Positions 23,656-32,335 of a stretch of DNA of 49,046 nt are shown here, in pieces. Origin of the DNA: Candidatus Cloacimonadota bacterium (lineage in GTDB: Bacteria > Cloacimonadota > Cloacimonadia > Cloacimonadales > Cloacimonadaceae). Where the stretch lies: assembly GCA_028681035.1 (NCBI GenBank), contig JAQUJJ010000007.1, positions 1 through 49,046 of the forward strand, in the 5' to 3' direction. Made by a program: the position numbers and the translations under genes. The notes under the pieces are model-generated. The model saw nothing but the letters and a program-made list of their open reading frames with translations, did no database searches and was not told where the DNA came from. Within the stretch, counting starts at the first letter, position 1. Each line of letters begins with the position of its first letter.

Positions 23656-24270
23656 TAACCACGAAAAACACGAAAATACACGAAAATCATAATGCAAGTC
23701 TCTCTATGTGAACCTTGGGATGAGAACCAAAGTTTACAAGTAAGCCCAAACTCATTTTAGTAATCTTCAAGTAATTCAGTACCTGCGCTCTATGTACTTG
23801 AGTTAATTCTGTAATAGCTTTAAGTTCAATGATGATCTTATCATAACAGATAAAATCCGGTTTATAGGTTTGCGATATGGGTTCATCTTTGTACCAAATA
23901 GTCAGTTCGGGTTGGGCTGTAAAGGGAATCTTTTGCCTGGTAAATTCTCTGGAAAGGCATTCTTGATATACAGCTTCCAGAAAGCCAGATCCTAATTCTT
24001 TGTAAACTTCAAAAATAGCCCCGTTTATTAGGTAAGACTCTTGTTTGTATATTATATCACCCATAAACTATCAGTCCCCTTTCGTGTGTTTTCGTGCCTT
24101 TCGTGGTAAAGATTAGTCTTTCTGTGTTTTCCGTGGTTAAGCCCATATCAGCCATAAATCATCAGTCCCCTTTCGTGTGTTTTCGTGCCTTTCGTGGTAA
24201 AAGAATCTTTTAGTCCCTTTTCGTGTACTTTCGTGCTTTTCGTGGTTAATATATGTCTTTCCGTGGTTAA
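23656..24270. mobile_element. Putative GxxExxY cassette flanked by CACGAAA inverted repeats
   Basis: On the left AACCACGAAAAACACGAAAA (~23658-23690) and on the right several TTTCGTGTGTTTTCGTGCCT / TTTCGTGGT copies (24080-24270) point towards each other and enclose one gene. On the right side the block CAGTCCCCTTTCGTGTGTTT is duplicated (24070s and 24160s), and TCCGTGGTTAA variants occur at ~24130 and ~24254. No transposase is present. The arrangement looks like a small non-autonomous element; calling it mobile is inference from the matching inserts inside the neighbouring gene. Confidence 0.5.
23687..24064 (-). CDS. GxxExxY family protein (PD-(D/E)XK fold)
   Basis: A 125-residue member of the GxxExxY family, named for the motif seen here as GFLEAVY (27-33). 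A nuclease-like pattern follows: YKPDFICY with Asp70, then IIIELKA with Glu80 and Lys82, i.e. PD-x9-ExK. After it comes THRAQVLNYLKIT-like QVHRAQVLNYLK, where the family keeps Q and Y residues, and GLLVNFGS. The cellular role of the family is not established to my knowledge. It is placed between the SNF2 helicase and the methyltransferase and is bracketed by inverted CACGAAA repeats, so it may be an inserted cassette rather than an original part of the restriction operon. Confidence 0.9.
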   Translation of the reverse strand: MGDIIYKQESYLINGAIFEVYKELGSGFLEAVYQECLSREFTRQKIPFTAQPELTIWYKDEPISQTYKPDFICYDKIIIELKAITELTQVHRAQVLNYLKITKMSLGLLVNFGSHPKVHIERLAL

Positions 24271-24272
24271 AC

Positions 24273-27161
24273 TCATATCACCTTCCACCGTATTGTAAAG
24301 AGTGTGGTGGTCTTAGTTTTTTGTTTTAAGCGGTGCGCTAGTGCGTCTATCAGTTTATCCCGTTTCTCAGCGATCTGGTCTTCAGTATTGAAGAGTTTTT
24401 CCCGCATTTTGCGTTTCTTCTTTTCCAGCTTGGCTATCTCTTCCTGCAAGTCTTTTTGTTCTTGCATGGTGGTGCTTTGCCTGGATAAACGTTGCTTCTC
24501 TTGAATCTGCCTTTTGATGTTATCAAGCTCTTGTTCTACTGACTTTACCATATCCTCAGCCCATTTTTCCAATTGGTCTCGGGCTTCGGCAAAGTGCTTA
24601 TTATTCTCTTCCAGGTTCCTGGTGAGGGTGGCATTTACGAATCTATCAGCATCTGCCTGTAAACGAGGTTCTACGGTGCTGCTATCCACAGTCTTGCCAG
24701 AGATAGTACCTTGGCACCACATGAGTTTCTCACAGGTTTCCTGATCAAGGTTATTTCCCTTGTCATCAATAGCGGTAAAAAGCAGGTATTCTTCCGTATC
24801 AAGGGAATTGACGGAGAGTAAATCGAGCTTTAACCATCCCTGCTTACCCTTGAGCTGTTCGATCAGACTGATTCTGGTGGGATGATGTGAGATATCAAAA
24901 ATGACCTCAGATGTGGTGCACTGCTTCTTCCTGCCTTGCTCAAGAACATATTCACCCAGAGGATGGCTCATGCGGTAGAGGAAGTCATTGCCAAAATTAT
25001 CGCCATCTTTGGTGATTAGTTTATAGATGCCTATCTTGCTGTCTTTACAGGGTGACTTCGTTAGTTTGAAGGTATGATTCTGCTCATTAAAGGACGCATT
25101 GGTGCTTAGGATGTGAGTACTCAAATTCCAGAATAGCTTGCCAATCCTGTCCAAGGTCTCCACAGCATCTGTATGGTTGGTTTTTAGCCTTTCATGCACG
25201 TCTTCATCGTAATGCTCCAGGAGCTTCTGACGTGTCTCTTTCAGCCTGGTTTGGATCGCTGAATCCAGTTCTTTCTGTAGTTTTTTGAAAGCCAGGGCAA
25301 TCTCTTCGTGAGTACGGCATTGTTGGTAGATTTCCAGCACCTTGCGTTCAAAATCGACCCCTGATTCCAGAGAACCAAGCACATCGTCTGAAGCACCAAA
25401 AACCCCGGTGAATAAGTGAAATTTCTCGGTTAAAATCTCATAAACACGGCGGTCAGCCTCGTTGCGTTCGTTGAGGAAATTGATTACTACCACATCGTGT
25501 TTCTGTCCGTAACGGTGGCAGCGCCCAATTCTCTGCTCTATGCGCTGGGGATTCCAAGGCAGGTCATAATTGATCACCAGAGAGGCAAATTGCAGGTTCA
25601 AGCCCTCTGCTCCGGCTTCGGTGGCTATGAGGATACTGGAGAAGTCCCTAAAATGGTCTATAATTGCCGTACGCAAATCTACCTGGCGAGAGCCGGATGC
25701 TCTGCCCGTAGCTTTATTCTTGGTAAACCAGTCTGAGTATATCTGCCCGGTAGCATCATCTTTGTTGGAACCATTGAATGTGAGCACTTCACCGGCATAG
25801 CCGTTGGCTTCCAAATAATCCTTTAGCCAGGCTTGGGTGCGACGGGATTCGGTAAAGATAACTGCTTTTTTGGCAGCTCCCATTTTGTGCATTTGAGAGA
25901 AGCCAACGTCCAAAGCCGTAAGCAGGGCAACAGACTTGGAATCAATGCCGAAATTACGGGCAGTTTCGATAAATCCGTTTAAGGTCTTAATCTCTATTTC
26001 CAGTTTTTCTATATCGATCTGGATGGCTTTGCTATCTGGATCTTCTGTCGCCTCAGCAGTTTCAGTCTCCAAATCTTCCTGATCTTCCAGCAGTTCATCC
26101 AACAGGTCATCATCGATATAGTCATCTATAATCAGTTGCTCCAGTGTGGATTTCTTCTTTTGAAACTCGTTTTTTAGCCTGACCAGACGGTCTCTGATGA
26201 TTTCCAGAGTACCTCCCACAGCATGGGGAGAGGATGCCAGTACTTTGCGTACCAGTAAAATCAGCAGGTGTTTTTGTCCCTGGGGCAGCGCATAATTACC
26301 CTCGGTCTTGAGGAATTCAGAGACACCCATATATAGCTCGTGTTCCCTTTCTGTAGGGGTAAAGGGACGGGTTACTAACCTGCGTTCTGTAAATTTGACA
26401 TACTCCAGGACTTGGCTTCGCAGAGTTCTCCAGCAGAAAGTCTGTAATCGGGCGCGTAAATCTACTAAATCTCCACCCGTATTCATATATTGGGTGCGGA
26501 AGGAAGGTAGATCGCCAAAGATGTTTTCATCGATCAGGGTGGATATGCCATACAGCTCTGTGAGCGAATTCTGCAAGGGGGTGGCGGTCATGAGTATCTT
26601 TTTTACACCTTCAGTAGCCCAGCGGATTCTCTGTCCTATTTTATTGCTCTGCCTGTAGGCATTGCGCAGTTTGTGCGCTTCATCGATTACCACTAAATCC
26701 CAGGGGAGCAGTTTGATATTTTCTGCCATACGACCAGCATAGTGCATGGAGATGATGCAGACTTGTTTAGCATCAAAGGGATTTTCATGCCCTAGCTTAT
26801 TCAAGTCTTTGGAGGTCTTGGCATCAAGCACGATAACAGGCAGATTAAACTTTTCCTGCAGCTCCAAAGCCCATTGCTTTCTGAGGGAAGCAGGGCATAT
26901 AATGAGGACTTTTCGCTTTTTCTCTGCCCAATATTGGCAAATGCTCAGTCCGGCTTCGATCGTTTTCCCAAGACCTACTTCATCGGCAAGTAATACACCT
27001 TTGGAGATGGGCGAACGAAGGCTGAAGAGTGATGCTTCTATCTGGTGCGGGTTCAAGTCCACACAAGCATCGAATAGCGCCCTGCCGACTCTTTCCACAC
27101 CGGAACCGCCTTTCCTGCTAAGCTCGTAAGCATAGTACTTTGCCTGAAAATCTGTAATCAT
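24273..27161 (-). CDS. SNF2-family helicase of the restriction/defence locus
   Basis: A 962-residue Swi2/Snf2-type DNA translocase. Walker A is LADEVGLGKT (58-67), Walker B VVIDEAHKLRN (157-167), TATPLQNS is motif III, and IATEAGAEGLNLQ...RIGRCHRYGQ (~500-555) carries motifs V and VI with the arginine fingers. The last 130 residues are a charged coiled coil (EKWAEDMVKSVEQEL...KLEKKKRKMREKL). This architecture is seen in helicases that accompany methyltransferases in defence loci, such as DrmD of DISARM. However, none of drmA, drmB or drmC is present here. It is the first gene of the minus-strand run and diverges from the second accessory module. It probably acts as a motor on DNA with the Mod/Res proteins. 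Confidence 0.9.
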   Translation of the reverse strand: MITDFQAKYYAYELSRKGGSGVERVGRALFDACVDLNPHQIEASLFSLRSPISKGVLLADEVGLGKTIEAGLSICQYWAEKKRKVLIICPASLRKQWALELQEKFNLPVIVLDAKTSKDLNKLGHENPFDAKQVCIISMHYAGRMAENIKLLPWDLVVIDEAHKLRNAYRQSNKIGQRIRWATEGVKKILMTATPLQNSLTELYGISTLIDENIFGDLPSFRTQYMNTGGDLVDLRARLQTFCWRTLRSQVLEYVKFTERRLVTRPFTPTEREHELYMGVSEFLKTEGNYALPQGQKHLLILLVRKVLASSPHAVGGTLEIIRDRLVRLKNEFQKKKSTLEQLIIDDYIDDDLLDELLEDQEDLETETAEATEDPDSKAIQIDIEKLEIEIKTLNGFIETARNFGIDSKSVALLTALDVGFSQMHKMGAAKKAVIFTESRRTQAWLKDYLEANGYAGEVLTFNGSNKDDATGQIYSDWFTKNKATGRASGSRQVDLRTAIIDHFRDFSSILIATEAGAEGLNLQFASLVINYDLPWNPQRIEQRIGRCHRYGQKHDVVVINFLNERNEADRRVYEILTEKFHLFTGVFGASDDVLGSLESGVDFERKVLEIYQQCRTHEEIALAFKKLQKELDSAIQTRLKETRQKLLEHYDEDVHERLKTNHTDAVETLDRIGKLFWNLSTHILSTNASFNEQNHTFKLTKSPCKDSKIGIYKLITKDGDNFGNDFLYRMSHPLGEYVLEQGRKKQCTTSEVIFDISHHPTRISLIEQLKGKQGWLKLDLLSVNSLDTEEYLLFTAIDDKGNNLDQETCEKLMWCQGTISGKTVDSSTVEPRLQADADRFVNATLTRNLEENNKHFAEARDQLEKWAEDMVKSVEQELDNIKRQIQEKQRLSRQSTTMQEQKDLQEEIAKLEKKKRKMREKLFNTEDQIAEKRDKLIDALAHRLKQKTKTTTLFTIRWKVI

Positions 27162-27708
27162 CTACCTACCATTATTCGCTAGTTAATCTATACTATTTTA
27201 TTGGAATAATACCTGATTTCATTGAAAACACTCTTTGTGAGAATGACTTAGATTGTCAATGGCAAAAACGGACTGTGACTTAACTATTTCAAAAATTAGT
27301 TATAATGCGCTGAATCCAAAGTCTCTTAGTACCATCCATAGAGGAGAATTTAGTATAACATTCTGTGGGGGTAAACGTAATTCTCCGCTTTCACAAAAAC
27401 CAATCTTGCAAAAACAGCAGGTAATTTTCAGGTAATTCCCACGTGATTCCCATGTGGCGACGTGGGAATCACGTGGGAATCGCGTGGCGTTGAGGTGTAA
27501 GCGTAGCAAGTTTTGAGCTTGTTTGTTAGCGATGCGCATGGTTTTATCTCGTTGAGGATTCCAAGTTATGATAGTTTCAATCCTGAAAAACGTATCTATA
27601 TGCATGAGGTTTTTTCTGTAGCCAAAGAAAATACTTCTTGACGGTTAGGTATACCGCCCAAATATGGCACGTATATCTAAAGAGTTTAATATAAAGGAGG
27701 CTAAGACA
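27162..27708. other. Divergent intergenic region between the two accessory modules
   Basis: About 550 bases with no convincing gene. It must hold the promoters of the SNF2 operon (leftward) and of the 27709 operon (rightward) and contains the family C hairpin at 27435-27480. A weak open frame on the minus strand (27605-27300) runs through that palindrome and is not accepted as a gene. Confidence 0.6.
27435..27480. repeat. Palindromic repeat, family C (copy 1)
   Basis: ATTCCCACGTGATTCCCATG pairs with CGTGGGAATCACGTGGGAAT around a GGCG centre, 21 pairs with one G-T. The centre and inner arms resemble the element at 45205-45234. Confidence 0.85.
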
Positions 27709-28386
27709 ATGAAACTCGATGCACTTAGTATAATCTACCGAGCCACAAAGCTGTTTGTGGACTTTAGCAGTGGGCAGGCATCAGAAGAAATGTGTCTGAT
27801 CACTGGTCTTGGTGAAAGGCTGTACGGGAAGTATAGAATGCCTTTCGTGTTTGACGAAGCGCATCCCATTCCCTTACATTTGCTAAGCCCCAGGCTGCGG
27901 AATTTGCTGGAAAGCGATACTTTCGATTCTAATAGATTGTGGGCTTTCCTTTGCTCCAGAGAAAACATCATCCGCATGATAACTGCCACAGAGCTGGAAA
28001 AGCCGGCAGCAGAAGCGATGTCTTACAGATTGGTAGCATTTTATCCCAATAAACCAGAAGATGGAGACAGCTTCATCCAATTCAAACAAGTTATCGGTTA
28101 TATGATAAAAATCATCATGGAGTTGCATGGCTATATCGTTGAACAAAAGAGAGTAAAGATAAGCAGCCATCCCAATCCGGACACACAAGAAGTTTTGAAG
28201 TATTTCACTACAGCCTCCAGATACCGCAAGCTTACGGATGGTGACATGACAGATTTTCTGGATAAGATCGTTGAGCCTAAAGAAAAAGAATTGTTCAATC
28301 ATATCATGACGGTGATAAGAGCAGGTAAAACCCAGTATCAGGTGCAATATGCTGTGAACAGATTAACAGCAGTGGAAGAACTCTAA
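27709..28386 (+). CDS. Unknown protein, first gene of the primase/AAA/DnaE-like module
   Basis: A 225-residue soluble protein I cannot assign. The ATG at 27709 is chosen over the one at 27664 because AAAGGAGG lies nine bases upstream. It is mostly helical with no membrane segment; GLGERLYGKYRMPFVFDEAHPIPLHLLSPR near 35-65 is its most distinctive part. The C-terminal half (FIQFKQVIGYMIKIIMELHG, TASRYRKLTDGDMTDFLDKI) is helix-rich. It is followed after 23 bases by the AAA+ ATPase gene on the same strand, so it likely works with it. The DEAH string in it is not in a helicase context. Confidence 0.72.
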   Translation: MKLDALSIIYRATKLFVDFSSGQASEEMCLITGLGERLYGKYRMPFVFDEAHPIPLHLLSPRLRNLLESDTFDSNRLWAFLCSRENIIRMITATELEKPAAEAMSYRLVAFYPNKPEDGDSFIQFKQVIGYMIKIIMELHGYIVEQKRVKISSHPNPDTQEVLKYFTTASRYRKLTDGDMTDFLDKIVEPKEKELFNHIMTVIRAGKTQYQVQYAVNRLTAVEEL

Positions 28387-28409
28387 TTAATTGCTCTTAT
28401 AGGGATAAG

Positions 28410-30278
28410 ATGATGAAAAATGAATTGATGTGCCCGGTCAACATTCTGCATCAGGTGATGATGATGAATGATCCAGAGTCATTTCTGGAGGTAAACCACA
28501 AGATAGGTAAGAAGGGAAGAAAAACCACTTTAGCAAGCCAGACAACTCCCCCTTTGGGAGCTCAGCGAAAAATGCGCAAAGAGATTTCCCCTTTGATTTC
28601 ACACCCGGAATTTATTGAATATCAGCTTAGCAAGATGGATGTATTGTGCATTGCCATTCTGTGGAAAAAGCACATAGAGCGCATGGGCACAAGTATGCCC
28701 TGGAATGCCCTATGCAGTGAGCTAAAGATGAATGTCTATGATACCAATACCTGCCTGGCATACATCGAAAGCCTGCTCGACCGCCAGATCATATCCTTCG
28801 ATGAAACCATCAGGAGCAACTATCATATCAATCCGATAATACTGTTGGCAGGCGAGTATGTGTTGAGCAACGTATTGATAATGAAGATTTTGGGCAGGAG
28901 TATTCCCGATGAGATTGGCAGACTTATTGCAGAGGATTGGCAGTCTGATGAGGATTTCATAAGTGATTTGAAACAATGTATGAACACTATCTTCAGTTGC
29001 TTTGGTGAAATTGAAGGAAGCCATCGGAGAAGAGCCAGAACTATCCAGCCGAATGTTTTATTCTTATGCATTGAACCCTTGTTAGTTAAGATTGGTCAAG
29101 CCCGAATCGAGCTGGCTATTGCCGGCCTTATTCATGAACATCAACTTGATAAGATAGAGCTATCCATCATGCTACTGGTTCTCTATACTCAGGCAACCCA
29201 GGACAATGGCATGACAGAACATGAATTGCTGGAAATTATCTGCAATAATAACTCTGATCTTAAGAACTACACCAGATATTTACTGCCAGATTCCAAACTT
29301 ATCAGGCAAAACCTGCTGCAAGTGCAAGATACCAAGTCCTACATGAATCGCAGTGAGATAACGATTCCTGAAGAGCTAATGCTACGGCTGTGTGGAGAGA
29401 TAAAGATGGTTAAAATCCCGCTACTGAGTTCTTTCCTTTCCCAGAATAATGCCCTGCAATTGGTTAAGGTGGAGCAATCAATCGATGATCTGATTCTCCC
29501 CAAGCAGGATAAGGCGCTGCTGATATCTTTGACTCTACGCTACAAACAAGCGGATTGCCTGGACATTGCCAGTTGGGGAATGGGAATACATACAAACAAT
29601 CAAAAGGGACTGATTGCATTATTCTATGGGGAGCCGGGTACAGGCAAGACTTATGCCGCAGGAGCAGTCGCCAATGCTCTGGCTAAGCCATTAGTTGCTA
29701 TAGACTGTGCAGCTTTGCGTAATAGTTACTATGGCGAATCTGAAAAGCTGGTGAAGAATGCATTTGCCTTGATGCATAAGATGTCTGTCGAATTGGAAAA
29801 TCCACCAGTGTTTCTCATCAATGAAGCCGATCAGCTAATTCACAACAGAAGCGAAAGAAACAGCCACGCCTCCAGGACAGACAATTCAATCCAGAACATC
29901 ATGTTGGAAGCGATGGAAAGTTTCCCAGGAATAATGATATTAACCACAAATCTGGACGGTAATATAGACGAAGCATACTTCCGCAGGTTCCATCTGAAGC
30001 TAAGGTTCAGCGCTCCCGATTACGAAGAGAGAAACAAACTCTGGATGCTGCATCTCCGTAAAGACATCCCTGGTGCAGCAGAGCTGGACACAAACTATCT
30101 GGCGCAGACCTACTGCTTCACGGGGGGACAGATAGCGCTTGTTGTGAATAATGCTTGCAGTGAGGTCATTTCTCGCTCTGGTGAGCATAAACGTCTTGAG
30201 ATGGCTGATATCATCAAATATGCCAATCTCGAGCAGCCTTGGGCAGGAAATAGCCATAGAAAGAGCATAGGGTTTTAA
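28410..30278 (+). CDS. AAA+ ATPase with large N-terminal domain
   Basis: A 622-residue protein. Residues 1-390 are a helical region without known motifs. Residues ~395-600 are a classical AAA domain: Walker A FYGEPGTGKT (405-414), VAIDCAALRNSYYGESEK (pore-loop-like segment), Walker B FLINEADQL (468-476), sensor-1 MILTTNL and SRH arginines in EAYFRRF. The Walker B aspartate is replaced by asparagine (Asn471) while the glutamate stays. From memory this NEAD form also occurs in related Cdc48/SpoVK-like bacterial AAA proteins, so it may be a subfamily trait. The lid follows with FTGGQIALVVNNA. The DnaE-like gene starts 10 bases downstream. A remodelling role for the neighbouring polymerase-like or nuclease proteins is inferred. 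Confidence 0.85.
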   Translation: MMKNELMCPVNILHQVMMMNDPESFLEVNHKIGKKGRKTTLASQTTPPLGAQRKMRKEISPLISHPEFIEYQLSKMDVLCIAILWKKHIERMGTSMPWNALCSELKMNVYDTNTCLAYIESLLDRQIISFDETIRSNYHINPIILLAGEYVLSNVLIMKILGRSIPDEIGRLIAEDWQSDEDFISDLKQCMNTIFSCFGEIEGSHRRRARTIQPNVLFLCIEPLLVKIGQARIELAIAGLIHEHQLDKIELSIMLLVLYTQATQDNGMTEHELLEIICNNNSDLKNYTRYLLPDSKLIRQNLLQVQDTKSYMNRSEITIPEELMLRLCGEIKMVKIPLLSSFLSQNNALQLVKVEQSIDDLILPKQDKALLISLTLRYKQADCLDIASWGMGIHTNNQKGLIALFYGEPGTGKTYAAGAVANALAKPLVAIDCAALRNSYYGESEKLVKNAFALMHKMSVELENPPVFLINEADQLIHNRSERNSHASRTDNSIQNIMLEAMESFPGIMILTTNLDGNIDEAYFRRFHLKLRFSAPDYEERNKLWMLHLRKDIPGAAELDTNYLAQTYCFTGGQIALVVNNACSEVISRSGEHKRLEMADIIKYANLEQPWAGNSHRKSIGF

Positions 30279-30287
30279 GAGGATAAA

Positions 30288-32318
30288 ATGTCATTTGTTC
30301 ATTTACATGTTCACACTGAATACAGTTGGCTAGATGGAGCCTGCCAGATCGAGAATCTGGTCAAAAAAGCTAAGGGATTCAAGATGCCTGCCGTCGCAAT
30401 CACAGACAGAAATTCAATTGCAGGAGCAGTGCGATTTAGCCAGACCTGCCGGGACTTTGGGATTAAACCCATCATCGGGCTGGAGATCAGTGTTGTTAAT
30501 GATCTCAGCGATGGCAGAGCCTTTTCATTAATTCTGATAGCCCAAAATTTGGAAGGGTTCCACAATCTATCCAGATTGATTTGTCTTGCCTATGAGAATG
30601 ACAGCGTAGATCCCAAGATTTGTAAAAGTCAGTTGGCAGCACAATCTGCAGGCTTGATATGTCTTTCATTCAGTGTGGTGGGAGAATTGGGGACACTTCT
30701 GCTTGAGGATAAGCAGGATGATGCTTTAATGGTTATTAACTGGTATAAATCCGTCTTTGGCGACAGATACTATCTGGAACTTCAGAACCATGGATTGCCT
30801 CAGGAAACGCTTGCCATGAACCTGCTGCTGAATCTGGCGTATCAAACTAAGACTCCGGTGGTGCTGACCAACGACTGCCACTATCTGGATGAACGACAAT
30901 CAGAAGCAATCGATGCGCTGAACTGCATACGCAGAGGATTGGACTTCAAATCCGCAGAAAGCAAGAGATTTGCCTGTAATGAATACTATTTCAAATCTCC
31001 CCACGAGATGAAAAAGCTTATCAACCATCCAGCCGAGGCTATATCAAACACGCTTGCAATTGCTGAGCGTATTGAGCTTGATCTCTTGTCTGAGCTACCC
31101 TTGCAGATGAATAAGGGTGTTTCGAATATTATCAACAAAGAGCAGCTCAACGGGCTCTGTGGATGCACTTACATATCATATAAGGCTAATAATCAAGTCA
31201 ATTTGCATATCCCTAAAGGTTCACTGGCGGAGCTTGTCGAAACCGTTCAAAACAGCTTGAGCGATTGTCAGATAGTAGCTGTCGGCACCTATGGTCGCTA
31301 TTCTACTAAAGGTCTGTTTAGTGCTGTCGCTAAGGTCTTGGGGGTATCTTTTGATAAAATCGAATGGCTAACTGAGATGATGCCCCGATATTCAGAGTCT
31401 GTTTTTGCTGCGATAATGCAATCCATTGATTTCTCTTGTTTCGCTTTGGAAGACTATCTGTACTCAGCAGCAGTGAGCATTACAGCGGATTTAGAGGGGA
31501 TATTTGAAGGTATTGGGTATATGCCAACCATTTTCGCTATTATACCGAAAAATGCCCCCTTGCCGATTGTGCTCCGCAGTCAGGCAATACCATGCTGCCA
31601 GTTTGATTTGCAGGCTTTAGAGAAGCTTGCTTATCCTATCTTAAGCATATTTGAGCTGGATGCTCTTCTGGATATGCAGAATTGCTTTGCTCGGATCAAA
31701 GAAAACCGAGGATTGTCCATAAACTCGGATACAATTCCAGTCAATGATGCCATCACCTACGCCATGCTCGCAAAAGGTGATACAGCGGGGGTCTTTCATC
31801 TCGATGCTAGCTGCACCCAGCAGGCATTACAGAAATTCATGCCCTGCTCTTTCAATGAACTAATGGCGTTTATTGTGTTTAACGCCCCCCAACCGGATAA
31901 GCGCATCAATGACTACTTGAATAGGCGCAGGAAGAAGCAAGCATATCCACATCCTATACTTAAAAGCATTTTAGCAGAGACCTATGGCATGCTTATCTAT
32001 CATGAACAGACAATAGCCCTGCTGCAGCAGATAGCAGGATACAACGATGAAGAAGCGAAACACTTTAAGAGAGTGCTAATACATGGAAAGCCCAAGGTTC
32101 TAAAACTCATCTTCGAGACCTTTGCTGCGAAAGCCCTGGAAAATGGTAACACTGAACCTACAATAAACCATGTTGTAAGCTTGCTAAAGAGCTATGGCAG
32201 AACTGCTTTTCCGAAGTATCACGCAATGACCTTGACTAAAATTGCTTATCATGGTGCTTGGTTGAAGGTGAATTTCAGTGCTGAATTTTTTGAAGTATTT
32301 CTTTCAAATGAATCATAA
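30288..32318 (+). CDS. DnaE/PHP-type polymerase III alpha homologue lacking the polymerase active site
   Basis: A 676-residue protein clearly derived from DNA polymerase III alpha (normally ~1100 residues). The N-terminal PHP domain is present (HLHVHTEYSWLDG, PAVAITDRN, LELQNHG, TNDCHYL). The usual TDH is TDRN, so one metal ligand (His) is Arg41. The finger region is recognisable: ARGDT-like KGDTAGVFHLDAS, YPHPILKSILAETYGMLIYHEQ, AGYNDEEAKHFKR, FPKYHAMTLTKIAYHGAWLK. The palm segments GRGSAAGS and PDIDIDF, which hold two catalytic aspartates, are absent, and the third (KMDFLGL) is replaced by SIFELDAL. The C-terminal OB and tau-binding parts are also missing. It cannot be a normal polymerase. 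It sits 10 bases after the AAA+ gene. Confidence 0.85.
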   Translation: MSFVHLHVHTEYSWLDGACQIENLVKKAKGFKMPAVAITDRNSIAGAVRFSQTCRDFGIKPIIGLEISVVNDLSDGRAFSLILIAQNLEGFHNLSRLICLAYENDSVDPKICKSQLAAQSAGLICLSFSVVGELGTLLLEDKQDDALMVINWYKSVFGDRYYLELQNHGLPQETLAMNLLLNLAYQTKTPVVLTNDCHYLDERQSEAIDALNCIRRGLDFKSAESKRFACNEYYFKSPHEMKKLINHPAEAISNTLAIAERIELDLLSELPLQMNKGVSNIINKEQLNGLCGCTYISYKANNQVNLHIPKGSLAELVETVQNSLSDCQIVAVGTYGRYSTKGLFSAVAKVLGVSFDKIEWLTEMMPRYSESVFAAIMQSIDFSCFALEDYLYSAAVSITADLEGIFEGIGYMPTIFAIIPKNAPLPIVLRSQAIPCCQFDLQALEKLAYPILSIFELDALLDMQNCFARIKENRGLSINSDTIPVNDAITYAMLAKGDTAGVFHLDASCTQQALQKFMPCSFNELMAFIVFNAPQPDKRINDYLNRRRKKQAYPHPILKSILAETYGMLIYHEQTIALLQQIAGYNDEEAKHFKRVLIHGKPKVLKLIFETFAAKALENGNTEPTINHVVSLLKSYGRTAFPKYHAMTLTKIAYHGAWLKVNFSAEFFEVFLSNES

Positions 32319-32335
32319 TAAGAATAGGAGAAGCC

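Noticed and set aside
23656..24270. CRISPR array from the regularly repeated CGTG motifs
   Set aside because: Units are degenerate, inverted as well as direct, without unique spacers of constant length, and no cas genes are present.
24273..27161. DISARM locus (SNF2 helicase as DrmD with a methyltransferase)
   Set aside because: No drmA, drmB or drmC is present, and the methyltransferase is type III Mod-like.
27300..27605. 101-codon minus-strand frame in the divergent intergenic region
   Set aside because: It reads through the family C palindrome, has no ribosome site and no protein-like pattern.
27709..28386. DEAH in the unknown protein as a helicase motif
   Set aside because: No Walker A or other helicase motif is present; the string is a coincidence.
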